This document shows positions 20,229 to 28,937 of a stretch of 29,638 nucleotides of DNA, one piece after another. How positions within the stretch are numbered: the stretch's first letter is position 1; every line of letters starts with the position of its first letter. Origin of the DNA: a virus; IMG/VR virus record IMGVR_UViG_3300021959_000265, positions 1 through 29,638 of that record, one strand, 5' to 3'. Under the pieces are notes generated by a model. It was not told the origin of the DNA, did not search any database, and worked only from the letters and a program-made list of their open reading frames with translations. Made by a program: the position numbers and the translations under genes.

Positions 20229-20820
20229 ATTCCCACGGCTCGAGGAGGTGCTCGAAGAGATGGGCGACTTCGTTGTCAAGCAAGCGAAGCGCAACCTCAC
20301 CGAGAAGCGGGAGCGCATCAATGTGCGGGCAAAGTGGGAGGACGGCAGGCCGCAGAGCTTCGAGTTTAGGAAGGGCAAGCGCAAGAGCTCCGCATCGGGA
20401 AGGCTCGAGAAGTCGCTCGGCTACGAACTGAAGGAGGACGGGCAGGGCATTCGCGTACATTACAAGAGTCTGGGCTATGGCTTCTACTTGGACAGAGGTC
20501 GATATCCATTTATGAAGGGAGTCGGAGGAGGCAAGGGACTGCCCACGAAAAAGGTCGGAGGACGGCTTGAATCGCCACGCCTCAATCAATGGATCAAGTC
20601 AAAGCGCATACAGCCCCGCGACCTGACGACGGGGCAGTTCATTGAGAAGACGGAGAGCAACATGAGGAGCATGGCCTTCCTGATGAATCGCAAGATCAAG
20701 TGGTTCGGCATCGAGCCCACCCACTTCTTCAGCGAGCCCGAGGAGCAGGCGCGTGACAAGTATGAAGCGAAAATAATTGAAGCCTTCGAGGAGGACATCA
20801 GAAACCAAGTGACAGCATGA
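20215..20820 (+). CDS. HK97 gp10-like tail-joining protein
   Basis: A 201-residue protein from ATG 20215 (14-bp overlap with the previous gene). It has RLEEVLEEMGDFVVKQAKRNLTEKRERI, SASGRLEKSLGYELKEDGQGIRVHYKSLGYGFYLDRGRYPF, then RLNQWIKSKRIQPRDL and a helical C-terminus with EAFEEDIRNQVTA. The motif S-G-x-L-x(2)-S-L followed by Y-G-x-Y/F-x2-x-G-R is characteristic of HK97 gp10-like proteins, which link tail and connector. The similarity is pattern-based. The stop overlaps the next gene by four bases. Confidence 0.68.
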   Translation: MASAKFPRLEEVLEEMGDFVVKQAKRNLTEKRERINVRAKWEDGRPQSFEFRKGKRKSSASGRLEKSLGYELKEDGQGIRVHYKSLGYGFYLDRGRYPFMKGVGGGKGLPTKKVGGRLESPRLNQWIKSKRIQPRDLTTGQFIEKTESNMRSMAFLMNRKIKWFGIEPTHFFSEPEEQARDKYEAKIIEAFEEDIRNQVTA

Positions 20821-22040
20821 CGATCAACCAACAGCCCGGAGGCACGATATACGCCTTGAGCCCTGTGATCTATCACATCAGCGACAGCGCATACAACGAG
20901 GCGAACTTCAGGTATAAGCTCGAGGTGTACATCTGGGAGGGGGACAACCCAAGCGACAAGCCCGGCACGGCCACCTACACCCTCACCAAGCTGCCCGACA
21001 GCAACAGCGTGGGCATCTTTGACATCAGTCAGCTCATCAGGTCGCAGCTCGGCTTTGAAGAGCCCGACGCGCTGCTCAATGCGAACAGCAGCCAAGTGAA
21101 CAACAACACGACGGGGGCGGTGTGGGTGCAAGTGACTGCAACCTACACGAGCGACGACAGCACGGCCACGCCTGTGAACTCGGGCACGCGCCTCGCAGTT
21201 CGTGGCTTCACCAAGTATTCGCAGGGGGTGAACTCAACCCACAGCTCAAGGGCAACGATGAGCAACTTTGTGGACGGACTCGTCATCCCGAACAGCCTCC
21301 AGTTCACGACCTCCTTCCTGACCGCCACCATCGACAACCTCGTCATCGAGGGGGAGCACGGCATCGACTACGCCATCGACATGACAGGGAAGGACACCAC
21401 CGAAACAACCGAGAGCCTCGTCCATGTGCTCCTCGGCTCTGACATCTACGGCCAGACCCTCGAGAAGAGGAGGCAGGACATCGTGGCAGACAGCGGGACG
21501 GTCGAGTCGTTTTCCTGCGTTTACAGCTACGCAACGCAATACAATGACACCTACACCATCATCGCCAAAGATGGTGCAGCAGAGCAGCGGAGGATGAGCG
21601 TCGAGGTGGCCTGCGCTGACAGATACACGCAGTTCTTCATTGGCTTCCTAAATCGCTTCGGAGCTTATGACTACATCCCCGCCCTCAAGGCACGGGAGGA
21701 CAGCGCGACCTTCGAGCGGAGGGAGTTCGACAACAGCTACCTCACGACCGCAGCCCTCGCGGTGAGCTACACCGACACCGAAGGCACGGAGCGCATCTTC
21801 GAAGCCAACGGACAGGAGAGCATCACTATCAACACGGGCTATCAGCCCGAGGACATTTGGGAGATGATCACCGACATGATGCAGAGCGAGAAGGTGTTCC
21901 TCGTCGATGGCACGAACATCACTCCATTGATCCCCTCGAGCGGAGACGTGGCGAAGCAGAAGCACATCAACAACAAGCTCGTCAACTACACCCTCGCCTT
22001 CCGCGTGGCCAATGACCTTAAGAATCTGGTGACGATATGA
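20817..22040 (+). CDS. Virion tail protein (407 aa)
   Basis: The protein starts MTINQQPGGTIYALSPVIYHISDSAYNEANFRYKLEVYIWEGD and continues with TYTLTKLPDSNSVGIFDISQLIRSQLG, features I recall in a structural protein that precedes the large tail-tip gene in Bacteroidota phages. The rest is beta-rich (AVWVQVTATYTSDDSTATPV, GHIDYAIDMT-like strands, YTIIAKDGAAEQRRMSV). It overlaps both neighbours by four bases and so is co-translated with them. A distal tail or tip role is inferred from order, since it lies between the gp10-like gene and the large protein at 22037. Confidence 0.7.
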   Translation: MTINQQPGGTIYALSPVIYHISDSAYNEANFRYKLEVYIWEGDNPSDKPGTATYTLTKLPDSNSVGIFDISQLIRSQLGFEEPDALLNANSSQVNNNTTGAVWVQVTATYTSDDSTATPVNSGTRLAVRGFTKYSQGVNSTHSSRATMSNFVDGLVIPNSLQFTTSFLTATIDNLVIEGEHGIDYAIDMTGKDTTETTESLVHVLLGSDIYGQTLEKRRQDIVADSGTVESFSCVYSYATQYNDTYTIIAKDGAAEQRRMSVEVACADRYTQFFIGFLNRFGAYDYIPALKAREDSATFERREFDNSYLTTAALAVSYTDTEGTERIFEANGQESITINTGYQPEDIWEMITDMMQSEKVFLVDGTNITPLIPSSGDVAKQKHINNKLVNYTLAFRVANDLKNLVTI

Positions 22041-24637
22041 GCAGGGTGAGCCTTATCATCGGAGGAGTCACCGCAGACCTGTACAAGGGCGAAGACATCA
22101 CCCTCGTCAAGCAAGCTAAAGACCTGACCGACCTCGGGGCGACGCGGACGGACTTCAGCCGCCCCTTCACCATCCCCGCGACGGACACGAACAACGGCAT
22201 CTTCACGCACTTTTACAACCTCGACATCGATGACCCCTACCCTGTACACAACAAGTCAGAGGCATCCATCAACGTCAAGGGCGTGCAGATATTCGAGGGA
22301 GTCCTCGAGCTGATGAATGTCACGCTGAAGAACAACATCCCCGACAGCTACGAGGTGAACTTCTACGGAAGGAACAAGCAGCTCACCACCCTCTGGGGGG
22401 ATGACTACCTCCGAGACATCAACATGAACCTCGACCACGCGCTGACCTACACGAACGTCGTGGCATCATGGGGCGGCACTCTGGAGAGCGGAAATGTGCG
22501 CTATCCGATCATTGACTTCGGCAGCAGAGAGCAGGGGGCATGGAACTACTCGACCGCAAAGATGGCGCAGAACAGCATCGCCATAGATGAGGGAGCAATC
22601 CACCCGGCAGAGCTACGCCCTGCGGTGCGATTGAGCACCATCTTGACCAAGTGCTTCACGCATATCAGCAAGACCCTCACGCTCGACTCCTCCATCGACG
22701 ACGACAACCTCTACATGATGGGGATGGAGAAGGTCGGCAAGTTCCTCGACGGCTACGACGCAGAGGTGAACGCGGAGCTCGTTGTGGACATATCAGCGGG
22801 GACATCTTACAACGACCTTGCGGGCTTCACCGAGAACACGGACAACGATGTGAGATTCAACCACACGACGGGCGAGTTCACAGCGGCAACCGTTGGGGAC
22901 TATACGTTCAGGCTCGCCTTCACATCCATCACCTCAGGGCGATCTTTTAACATCCGAACAATGAAGAACGGAGCAGTCGCGCCGAACGCTCCAGTCCAAT
23001 CTTCAGGCACTTCGCAGACCTACACCTTCACCATGTTCTTGCAGCAGGGCGATGTGATCAAGTTCCAAGTGGCAGAGGTGCAGGGGCTCGCCTTCACAGC
23101 CGACCTTGTATACGACCTCATTGACTGGCCGACCCTCAAGACAGGGGCGACCATCTTGATCGAGGACGGGATGCCAGAGCTCAAGATCACCGACTTCATC
23201 AACGGAGTGCTCAAGATGTTCAACGCGGTGCTGACCACCTCCGACGGGGTGGCCTACACCATGAGCCCCCTCACGGACTACCTCAACGCAGGGGCGACGA
23301 AGGAGTGGTCGGACAAGATAGACACCTCCGTGGTCAAGATTGACAAGCAGGAAGTCCCCGAATCGGTCAAGCTGATGCACAAGGAGAGCGAAGACCTCGC
23401 GAACATCAGCTTCAAGAACGCCTTCGCCCGAGACTACGGAGCGGTGAAATACGAGAACGCGGGCTTGTTTGACTTCACGTCCGACGGCATCGAGGTGGAG
23501 AGCCCCTTCGTTATCATGCCGACAACGCTCGAGAATCAGGTGGACACGGCAGGGGTGCGCATAGGGACGACCGACCTCGAAATCTACAAGTTCATGGACA
23601 CGGATGGCGAGCCGATACAGGTCGAGCTATCCCTCTTCTACTGGGCAGGATATGAGGCGACCACCTTCACTTGGAAGATGGTGAACGATTCAGCCGTCGT
23701 GGTGGATCAGACCTCCTTCCCCTACTTCAGGACATGGGATGACAAGCCTGTGGCCTCAACGGACAACTCGATCGCCTTCAGCATTGAGACGCCCCCGAGC
23801 AGAGCGATCACGACGAACACCTTCCTCGAGAAGTATTGGAGGCCGCACCTCGACCGCATCTTCAACCCTGCCATGAGGCGCGTGCAGATGACCGCATACC
23901 TCGACACGACGGACTGGCTGACCCTCGAGATGAACGACACCATCCAGATAGCGACGCGCCCCTACAAGATCGAGAAGATATCCTACAACATGACGGAAGG
24001 GAGGGCGACGCTTGACCTGTTCACCTACGACCAAAAGGCCACAGCCACACCCACCTATGCGGACGACGGCACGCTCACATGGGATCAGACCCCAACGAAT
24101 CAAGAGCTCAAGCTCGCGGGGGCTCTGAAGGTGGGCAGCAACTACCTCATCAAGCCCGACGAACTATATCAGAGCAGGAACAGGAACATCGCACAGCAGG
24201 GAGCGATTCAGCACCTCACCTTTCTGGCGAACCCTCGCGTCTTGGACATGATTATCAACGCGGACGAGGCCATCAGCATGACCACGAGCTACCAAGAAAT
24301 CGGAGGCTACGACACGAGCACCTTCGACCAATGCACCTGCTTCACGAAGAACCTCACGACGGGGCGGTTCACGCAGAACGACAGCTTCATCACCGAGGTC
24401 ATCTTCCACGCCTCCTTCACCAATGAGACGACCAAAGACATCCAGTTCGCCATCCTTGTGAACGGGGTCGAGACTAACTTTGTAGCATTCGAGCCGAACG
24501 GGTCGAGCGAGGTGATGCTTGTCGGGCTCATCAACTTACTCGAGGAGGACACGATCAGCATCGGCATCAAGAAGGTGGCAAGCGGCAACGCCACGCTCAC
24601 GATCGCAGACGCTTCATTCATAGTCAAAAGAGCATGA
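22037..24637 (+). CDS. Large tail-tip/fibre structural protein (866 aa)
   Basis: The biggest gene. Residues 1-160 carry SLIIGGVTADLYKGEDITLVKQAKDLTDLGATRTDFSRPFTIPATDTNNGIFTHFYN and INVKGVQIFEGVLELMNVTLKNNIPDSYEVNFYG, a signature I associate with distal-tail/baseplate proteins of Bacteroidota siphoviruses. Residues about 265-360 (VRFNHTTGEFTAATVGDYTFRLAFTS ... YTFTMFLQQGDVIKFQV) look like a C1q/TNF-type jellyroll. Residues 400-700 form a beta-rich body with MNDTIQIATRPYKIEKISYNM. Residues 745-866 form a second jellyroll. It probably forms the tail tip and contacts the receptor. Four-base overlaps join it to both neighbours. Confidence 0.75.
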   Translation: MSRVSLIIGGVTADLYKGEDITLVKQAKDLTDLGATRTDFSRPFTIPATDTNNGIFTHFYNLDIDDPYPVHNKSEASINVKGVQIFEGVLELMNVTLKNNIPDSYEVNFYGRNKQLTTLWGDDYLRDINMNLDHALTYTNVVASWGGTLESGNVRYPIIDFGSREQGAWNYSTAKMAQNSIAIDEGAIHPAELRPAVRLSTILTKCFTHISKTLTLDSSIDDDNLYMMGMEKVGKFLDGYDAEVNAELVVDISAGTSYNDLAGFTENTDNDVRFNHTTGEFTAATVGDYTFRLAFTSITSGRSFNIRTMKNGAVAPNAPVQSSGTSQTYTFTMFLQQGDVIKFQVAEVQGLAFTADLVYDLIDWPTLKTGATILIEDGMPELKITDFINGVLKMFNAVLTTSDGVAYTMSPLTDYLNAGATKEWSDKIDTSVVKIDKQEVPESVKLMHKESEDLANISFKNAFARDYGAVKYENAGLFDFTSDGIEVESPFVIMPTTLENQVDTAGVRIGTTDLEIYKFMDTDGEPIQVELSLFYWAGYEATTFTWKMVNDSAVVVDQTSFPYFRTWDDKPVASTDNSIAFSIETPPSRAITTNTFLEKYWRPHLDRIFNPAMRRVQMTAYLDTTDWLTLEMNDTIQIATRPYKIEKISYNMTEGRATLDLFTYDQKATATPTYADDGTLTWDQTPTNQELKLAGALKVGSNYLIKPDELYQSRNRNIAQQGAIQHLTFLANPRVLDMIINADEAISMTTSYQEIGGYDTSTFDQCTCFTKNLTTGRFTQNDSFITEVIFHASFTNETTKDIQFAILVNGVETNFVAFEPNGSSEVMLVGLINLLEEDTISIGIKKVASGNATLTIADASFIVKRA

Positions 24638-24786
24638 TCACGGAAATCATCAAGCTGCTCCAGATGGAGGAGCACAAGGGAATAAGTAAAGACGTTGAAA
24701 TCGCGAAGGGGAGGCACTACCTCCCGACCACATGGAGGGGCGCGGTGAAGGCTATCAAAAGAATGACATGGCGAACGAAGTTATAA
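24634..24786 (+). CDS. Small basic hypothetical protein (50 aa)
   Basis: The frame starts four bases before the upstream stop and overlaps the tape measure start by 19 bp. The protein begins MITEIIKLLQMEEHKGISKDVEIAKGRHYLP and ends with a Lys/Arg/Trp-rich segment (TTWRGAVKAIKRMTWRTKL). The ATGA overlap supports translation. I recognise no family. A tape-measure-linked accessory or chaperone fits its place but is speculative. Confidence 0.65.
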   Translation: MITEIIKLLQMEEHKGISKDVEIAKGRHYLPTTWRGAVKAIKRMTWRTKL

Positions 24787-26525
24787 TTGAGCTCATCGCC
24801 CGGACAGAGGCGGCAGAGAAGCAGATGGAGGAGCTCAAGGATCAGATCAAAGACCTGACCGAGAGCCAGAAGAAAGCGCAGAAGAGCACCAACAGCCTCG
24901 TCAAGGGCTTCAAGGGTGTCGGCCTCGCCATGAAGGCGATGGGCATCGGCATCATCCTGAAGCTGTTCGACGCTCTGGGCAGCGCGATGGAGCGAAACCA
25001 AAAGGCAGCCGACCTCCTCACGACTGCGACCACGACCATCCGCATCCTGTTCGACGACCTCATCAAGCTACTCGAACCGCTCACGGACAGCCTCAAGCGC
25101 GTATTCACCGACCCCATCGAAAGCATCAAGAGCTTCGGGCAGACCATCAAGGAGTACCTCCTGAACGGCCTCGAGCAGATGGGCAACGCCATCGGCCACC
25201 TCGGGGATGCACTCACCGCGCTGATCGACTTCAACTTCGGAGGGGCAGCCATCGCAGCAAGGAAGGCAGGCGCGGACATGGTGGACGCATTTGTCGGAGT
25301 GGAAGAGGGAGGCATCGACGTGATCAAGCAGGGGCTCGAGGTGGTGAACGAATACGTCGCAGAACTACCTCAAAGAATCAGCAAGGCAGCAAAGCAAGCC
25401 ATCGAACTCGGCAAGCTAAACAAGGCCGCAGAGCTCGCAGAGGTGGAACGGCAACGCCTTCAGCTTGACTTCCAGAAGAGGGAGGAGCGACTGCGTCAAA
25501 TAAGGGACGACGAGTTCAGGAGCATCGAGGACAGGAAGCAGGCGAATGCTGACTTGTTGGCTCTGTTGAATGAACAAGAACAGGCGGAACGCAAGGCCGT
25601 CGACCTCCGCATCGCAGCGGCTCGGGCGCAGTTCGAGATGACAGGACTCCACGAGGACATGGTAGCCCTCCGTCAGGCAGAGCTCGAACTCATTGACCTC
25701 ACCGAGCGCATCGAGGGGCAACGCTCCGAGGCACTCACCAACAGGGTGGCACTTGAGAAGGAAAGCCTCGAACTGGAGCGCAGCAGAAAACTCACTCTGG
25801 AGGAGATCGCCAACATCGAGGCGCAGGCCGCAGTAGAGATGGAGACGAATAAACTCAAGCAGCTACAGAGTCAGCAGAAGCTCGAGACCGACATCCATAT
25901 GCAGCGGCTTGATCGTATCGGTCAAGAGCGTCTCGCAATGGCAGCAGCAGGGCAACAAGGAACGCAGGCATATCAGGACTTGATCAACGAGCAGAACAAG
26001 ATCGACGCTGAATATGAGGAGAACTCTTTGAAGCGCACCAAGCAGATGGAATCGTTGAAGAAAGAAGCACGGGTCTCACTCGCTCAAGATGCCCTTGGGG
26101 TCATTGGCGACATCTTCGGGCAGGAGAGCGCAGCAGGGAAGGCCGCAGCCGTCGCCTCGGCAACGATCGACACTTACAAGGCATTCACTAACGCCCTCGC
26201 GAACACGCCCCTGCCACCTCCCGGCCCACAGATCGCGGCAGGCTTGACCCTCGCCTCGGGATTCTCACAGGTCAGAAACATCTTGAGCACTCCAGTCCCC
26301 AACGGATTCGGAGGCGGTGGAGGAGGAGGCGCAGGCAGAGGGGGAGCACCCACGCCCACCATGCCGAACGTCTCCATCTTGGGAGGCAATGAAGCCATGA
26401 CGCAGGCCACGAGATCGCTCGCCCAGTTCGGGAAGAAACCCACCCGCGCCTTTGTGGTCAGCGGTGAGATCACAGACAACCAAGCACTCGACAGAAGAAT
26501 CGAACGAAACGCCTCCTTTGGATGA
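24768..26525 (+). CDS. Tape measure protein
   Basis: A 585-residue protein from ATG 24768 (the frame extends to 24732 but that ATG is within the small gene). N-terminal coiled coil (residues 5-45, ARTEAAEKQMEELKDQIKDLTESQKKAQKS) and a hydrophobic segment (50-75, GVGLAMKAMGIGIILKLFDAL). Long coiled-coil helices span about 205-445, with repeated Glu/Arg/Gln heptads. Then comes GKAAAVASATIDTYKAFTNALANTP..GPQIAAGLTLASGFSQVRNILSTPVP, a motif I know from tape measures of Bacteroidota phages, a Gly-rich stretch, and a tail with AFVVSGEITDNQALDRRIERNASFG. It sets tail length; 585 residues predicts a short tail of very roughly 85 nm. Confidence 0.85.
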   Translation: MANEVIIELIARTEAAEKQMEELKDQIKDLTESQKKAQKSTNSLVKGFKGVGLAMKAMGIGIILKLFDALGSAMERNQKAADLLTTATTTIRILFDDLIKLLEPLTDSLKRVFTDPIESIKSFGQTIKEYLLNGLEQMGNAIGHLGDALTALIDFNFGGAAIAARKAGADMVDAFVGVEEGGIDVIKQGLEVVNEYVAELPQRISKAAKQAIELGKLNKAAELAEVERQRLQLDFQKREERLRQIRDDEFRSIEDRKQANADLLALLNEQEQAERKAVDLRIAAARAQFEMTGLHEDMVALRQAELELIDLTERIEGQRSEALTNRVALEKESLELERSRKLTLEEIANIEAQAAVEMETNKLKQLQSQQKLETDIHMQRLDRIGQERLAMAAAGQQGTQAYQDLINEQNKIDAEYEENSLKRTKQMESLKKEARVSLAQDALGVIGDIFGQESAAGKAAAVASATIDTYKAFTNALANTPLPPPGPQIAAGLTLASGFSQVRNILSTPVPNGFGGGGGGGAGRGGAPTPTMPNVSILGGNEAMTQATRSLAQFGKKPTRAFVVSGEITDNQALDRRIERNASFG

Positions 26526-27283
26526 AAGCAAAACTGAAGACAATCCTCGAATCTTACAGCGACTACCCCGAAGCCGTAAGCAACAACGCAAAGAGGGGGA
26601 TCGAGCTCAACGAGAAGGTTGGGAACAAGTGTGCCACCCAAGTCGGGAAAATCAGAGCGCAGCAGCTCGCGCAAAAAAGGCCCATCACAGAGGCTGTGAT
26701 CCGTCGGATGTACAGCTATTTGAGCAGAGCCGAAACCTACTACGACGAGAGCGACACCAAAGCCTGCGGCACTATCAGCTACCTCCTCTGGGGAGGCAAG
26801 GCAGGGAAGCGGTGGGCAGCATCCAAGCTGAAGGAGCTCGGCATCGAACTGGCAGAGATCGGAGAGCGTGGAGGCATCAAGCGCAGCAAGAAAGCACCCA
26901 AGAGCGACACCAAGAACCCCAACCCAAAGCGCGGGAGCGAGAAGAACAAGCCCGGAGCAGCAGCAACCACGCGAGGGCTCAAAGTCCCCGAGGCAGCAGA
27001 GAAGGCACTCCAGAAGAAAGCGGACGACTTCAACGAGCGATACAAGGAAAAGCTCGGCTATGGGGTCACGATCGCCATGCTTCGCGCTGTATATCTCCGA
27101 GGGGTGGGCGCATTCCAGACATCCCACAGCCCTGCGGTCAAGAGCCAAGAGCAATGGGCGCAGGCGCGAGTGAACGCGTTCCTGTACATTGTCCGAACAG
27201 GCAGACCAGAGAACAAGAAGTACACGGGCGACTTTGACCTCCTCCCAAGCAAGCACCCGAAAAGCCCTAAATACAAGAAATGA
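26522..27283 (+). CDS. Structural-block protein with DUF5824-like C-terminal domain
   Basis: A 253-residue basic protein in two parts. Residues 1-110 carry YPEAVSNNAKRGIELNEKVGNKCATQVGKIRAQQLAQKRPITEAVIRRMYSYLSRAETYY and CGTISYLLWGGKAGKRWAASKL, which I recall as a recurring module in Bacteroidota phage head regions. A Lys/Pro/Asn-rich linker (115-155) follows. Residues 160-253, ALQKKADDFNERYKEKLGYGVTIAMLRAVYLRGVGAFQTSHSPAVKSQEQWAQARVNAF, match the DUF5824 pattern. The function of both modules is unknown to me. It overlaps the tape measure by four bases and lies before the protease, so a role in head or packaging is likely. Confidence 0.75.
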   Translation: MKAKLKTILESYSDYPEAVSNNAKRGIELNEKVGNKCATQVGKIRAQQLAQKRPITEAVIRRMYSYLSRAETYYDESDTKACGTISYLLWGGKAGKRWAASKLKELGIELAEIGERGGIKRSKKAPKSDTKNPNPKRGSEKNKPGAAATTRGLKVPEAAEKALQKKADDFNERYKEKLGYGVTIAMLRAVYLRGVGAFQTSHSPAVKSQEQWAQARVNAFLYIVRTGRPENKKYTGDFDLLPSKHPKSPKYKK

Positions 27284-27447
27284 GCTACCAGAAACCCATC
27301 GGCAACAAGTCCCTCACATGGGGGCGTTCAGGCAAGAGAGGAGGGCGCAGGGCGTGCCTCTGTGAGGATGACACCTACAAGATCGAATGCTGTCAGGGCT
27401 ACCTCCTGAACCAAGGCATCGGGGACGTGTACGGAGCTAATGACTAA
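27280..27447 (+). CDS. Small Cys-rich conserved-looking protein (55 aa)
   Basis: The frame starts four bases before the previous stop. The protein has RRACLCEDDTYKIECCQGYLLNQGIGDVYG: C-x-C, then CC nine residues later, and a QGIG motif. I recall short proteins with this C-L-C ... C-C-x-G ... QGIG pattern in other Bacteroidota phages, always of unknown function. A metal-binding or virion accessory role is possible. Its stop codon is built into the promoter sequence at 27445. Confidence 0.8.
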   Translation: MSYQKPIGNKSLTWGRSGKRGGRRACLCEDDTYKIECCQGYLLNQGIGDVYGAND

Positions 27448-27452
27448 TTTTG
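27445..27452 (+). promoter_or_regulatory. Possible promoter giving a near-leaderless protease mRNA
   Basis: TAATTTTG matches TAnnTTTG at all fixed positions and lies only five bases before the ATG at 27457. A transcript from it would start at or next to the start codon. It is less certain than the others because it has no -33 element and also contains a stop codon. Confidence 0.5.
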
Positions 27453-27456
27453 TAGC

Positions 27457-28059
27457 ATGAAGATCATCGAGCTTATCATGATGGAGGACGAGAAGCGTGC
27501 CGGAGTGGACACGATCAGCCTCGTCTACGACCCCGCGATCGAGGAGAACTTTGTCGCCTTATCCAAGCAGCAGGAGGGCAGGGTCGCCCTCTCCTCTGAG
27601 TATATGCGCATGACCTTGAGCGACGCAGACAAGCGCATCGTGACAGGCGCGGCACTCGTCCCGAACAAGCCCATCTACCGCAACGACGGAGGGGATGAAT
27701 ACTACATCTATTTTTCAAAGGACACCACCCGCAAGGCATCGGAGAGCTTCCTGAAGAACGGCTACCAGAGGAGCACCAACCTCGAGCACGAAGAGGGCGA
27801 CAGGCTGAAGGGCGTGAGCGTGGTGGAGAGTTGGATCATCGAGGACGAGGTGAACGACAAGAGCCGCTTCTACAAGATGAACCTCCCCGTCGGCACTTGG
27901 ATGGTATCGATGAAAATCGACAACGATGAGGTCTGGAAGGAGTACATCAAGGAGGGCAAGGTTCGCGGCTTCAGCATCGAGGGGTGGTTCGTCGATAAGA
28001 TGAAGACCAAGGCGCAGCCAAAGACCGAGCAGGCGCGGCTAAAGACCGCAGTATCCTGA
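27457..28059 (+). CDS. XkdF-like prohead serine protease
   Basis: A 200-residue protein matching the XkdF family: YDPAIEENFVALSK near the N-terminus, VTGAALVPNKPIYRNDGGDEYYIYFSKDTTRKASESFL, then NLEHEEGDRLKGVSVVESWIIEDEVNDKS and PVGTWMVSMKIDNDEVWKEYIKEGKVRGFSIEGWFVDK. Candidate catalytic residues are His111 (LEHE) and Ser151 (VSMK), as in Herpesvirus-fold phage maturation proteases. It should cleave scaffold and capsid proteins during head maturation. It is 2.2 kb before the scaffold gene on the circular map, separated by the phosphoesterase and PP-loop genes. Its 3' end overlaps the minus-strand gene by 21 bp. Confidence 0.9.
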   Translation: MKIIELIMMEDEKRAGVDTISLVYDPAIEENFVALSKQQEGRVALSSEYMRMTLSDADKRIVTGAALVPNKPIYRNDGGDEYYIYFSKDTTRKASESFLKNGYQRSTNLEHEEGDRLKGVSVVESWIIEDEVNDKSRFYKMNLPVGTWMVSMKIDNDEVWKEYIKEGKVRGFSIEGWFVDKMKTKAQPKTEQARLKTAVS

Positions 28060-28884
28060 ATCGCAGTCACTGAAGTCGTCGAAGGAGAGCTCCATCTGTA
28101 GCTTTGCTTTGATGATGTCGCGATACTTCACGTCGCTGCGCCATTGACCCTTACGCTCTCTTTCTTCCTGCTTTGCGAACCACTCCATCTTTTCGGGGTG
28201 CTCTTCTGCCATCTTTCGCAAGAATATCGGGTTTCGATGGAAGCACCCGACGCAGTTGTTGAAGGGCGCGAAGTACACGTCTGTGTGCTTATCCCAATAT
28301 GCCTGAATTTCATCCTTGAAGATGCCGTTGTCGATTAAGGGGAAGGACGGCTTCTGCCACTCGACCATCTCCCATTTGTTCTGACCTCTGGCATTTTTGC
28401 CAAAGGTAGCCTTGAACTCGAGCAGGCCGTTCTCGTTTGTCTTTGCCTGCATTGTCTTCGCCCTCTTCCCTTCGTTTGCCCTGAATCCGATCTGCATCCG
28501 TATAGGCTCGCCAATCGTTTCAGCCCACCAGTAGAATATCGGCTTGAGCTTCATCTCTGTGGTGCAGAACCTCGTCACCTTGTTGGGCAGATAGTTCCCC
28601 CGCTTCTCGATCACATCTTCATAAGCGTCACCGCTCACCCAATGGATGTGATGCCCGAGGTGTTGCTCAAGGTCGAGGATGGTGTAGATGATTTCGTCGT
28701 CCTCCAATGTGCCGACAAAGGGCTTCTCGATGTAGTCTTCAATCATCAGCCTGATGTTCCTGTGCGGGAATTGGCAGGACTTGTCCATCGTTCGAACAAG
28801 GGAAAAGACATTGTAGTCGGTCGGATAATTAGCCGCCAGATATGCGGAAGTTCTGCCCCCGCTGATCGATGTGCATGACTTCAT
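28039..28884 (-). CDS. PAPS reductase-like PP-loop (adenine nucleotide alpha-hydrolase) protein
   Basis: The only convincing minus-strand gene, 281 residues. N-terminal PP-loop SISGGRTSAYLA (residues 6-17) binds ATP in phosphoadenosine phosphosulfate reductase/ATP pyrophosphatase-type enzymes. Further features are TRFCTTEMKLKPIFYW (Cys107), IGFRANEGKR (132-141), FNNCVGCFHRNP with Cys211 and Cys214, and a terminal C-D-S-G-Y-C (274-279). The cysteines could hold a metal or Fe-S centre, as in thiolation enzymes of this superfamily. A nucleic acid modification or sulfur-transfer role is more plausible in a phage than sulfate assimilation. It has its own candidate promoter and collides head-on with the protease gene. 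Confidence 0.83.
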   Translation of the reverse strand: MKSCTSISGGRTSAYLAANYPTDYNVFSLVRTMDKSCQFPHRNIRLMIEDYIEKPFVGTLEDDEIIYTILDLEQHLGHHIHWVSGDAYEDVIEKRGNYLPNKVTRFCTTEMKLKPIFYWWAETIGEPIRMQIGFRANEGKRAKTMQAKTNENGLLEFKATFGKNARGQNKWEMVEWQKPSFPLIDNGIFKDEIQAYWDKHTDVYFAPFNNCVGCFHRNPIFLRKMAEEHPEKMEWFAKQEERERKGQWRSDVKYRDIIKAKLQMELSFDDFSDCDSGYCGL

Positions 28885-28912
28885 TGAATAGGGTGTTTTT
28901 TGCTTGACGCTT

Positions 28913-28920
28913 CAAATATC
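28913..28920 (-). promoter_or_regulatory. Candidate minus-strand promoter for the PP-loop gene
   Basis: Read on the minus strand this is GATATTTG, five of six fixed positions of TAnnTTTG, with TTTT at exactly 19 bp upstream in place of TTTG. It lies 28 bp before the start at 28884 and back to back with the plus promoter at 28930, in a gap of only 67 bp. Confidence 0.5.
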
Positions 28921-28929
28921 GCGTTTTTT

Positions 28930-28937
28930 TATATTTG
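28930..28937 (+). promoter_or_regulatory. Bacteroidota-type promoter (-7 TATATTTG) for the phosphoesterase
   Basis: TATATTTG is a full TAnnTTTG match 14 bp before the ATG at 28952. A TTG at 28904 has a long 23-bp spacing. The downstream TGAAAACCA is identical to that of the promoter at 3621. Confidence 0.72.

Noticed and set aside
24475-24482. TAACTTTG, a full promoter match upstream of the tape measure gene.
   Set aside because: It lies inside the coding sequence of the large tail protein, with no -33 element, and one match is expected by chance about every 4 kb. A similar in-gene match at 15825-15832 is rejected for the same reason.
26174-27256. A 360-codon open frame on the minus strand opposite the tape measure and DUF5824-like genes.
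   Set aside because: It crosses two well-supported plus genes, has Leu/Val/Cys-rich composition typical of the antisense of CTC/GAG-rich coding sequence, and has no promoter or protein-like motif.
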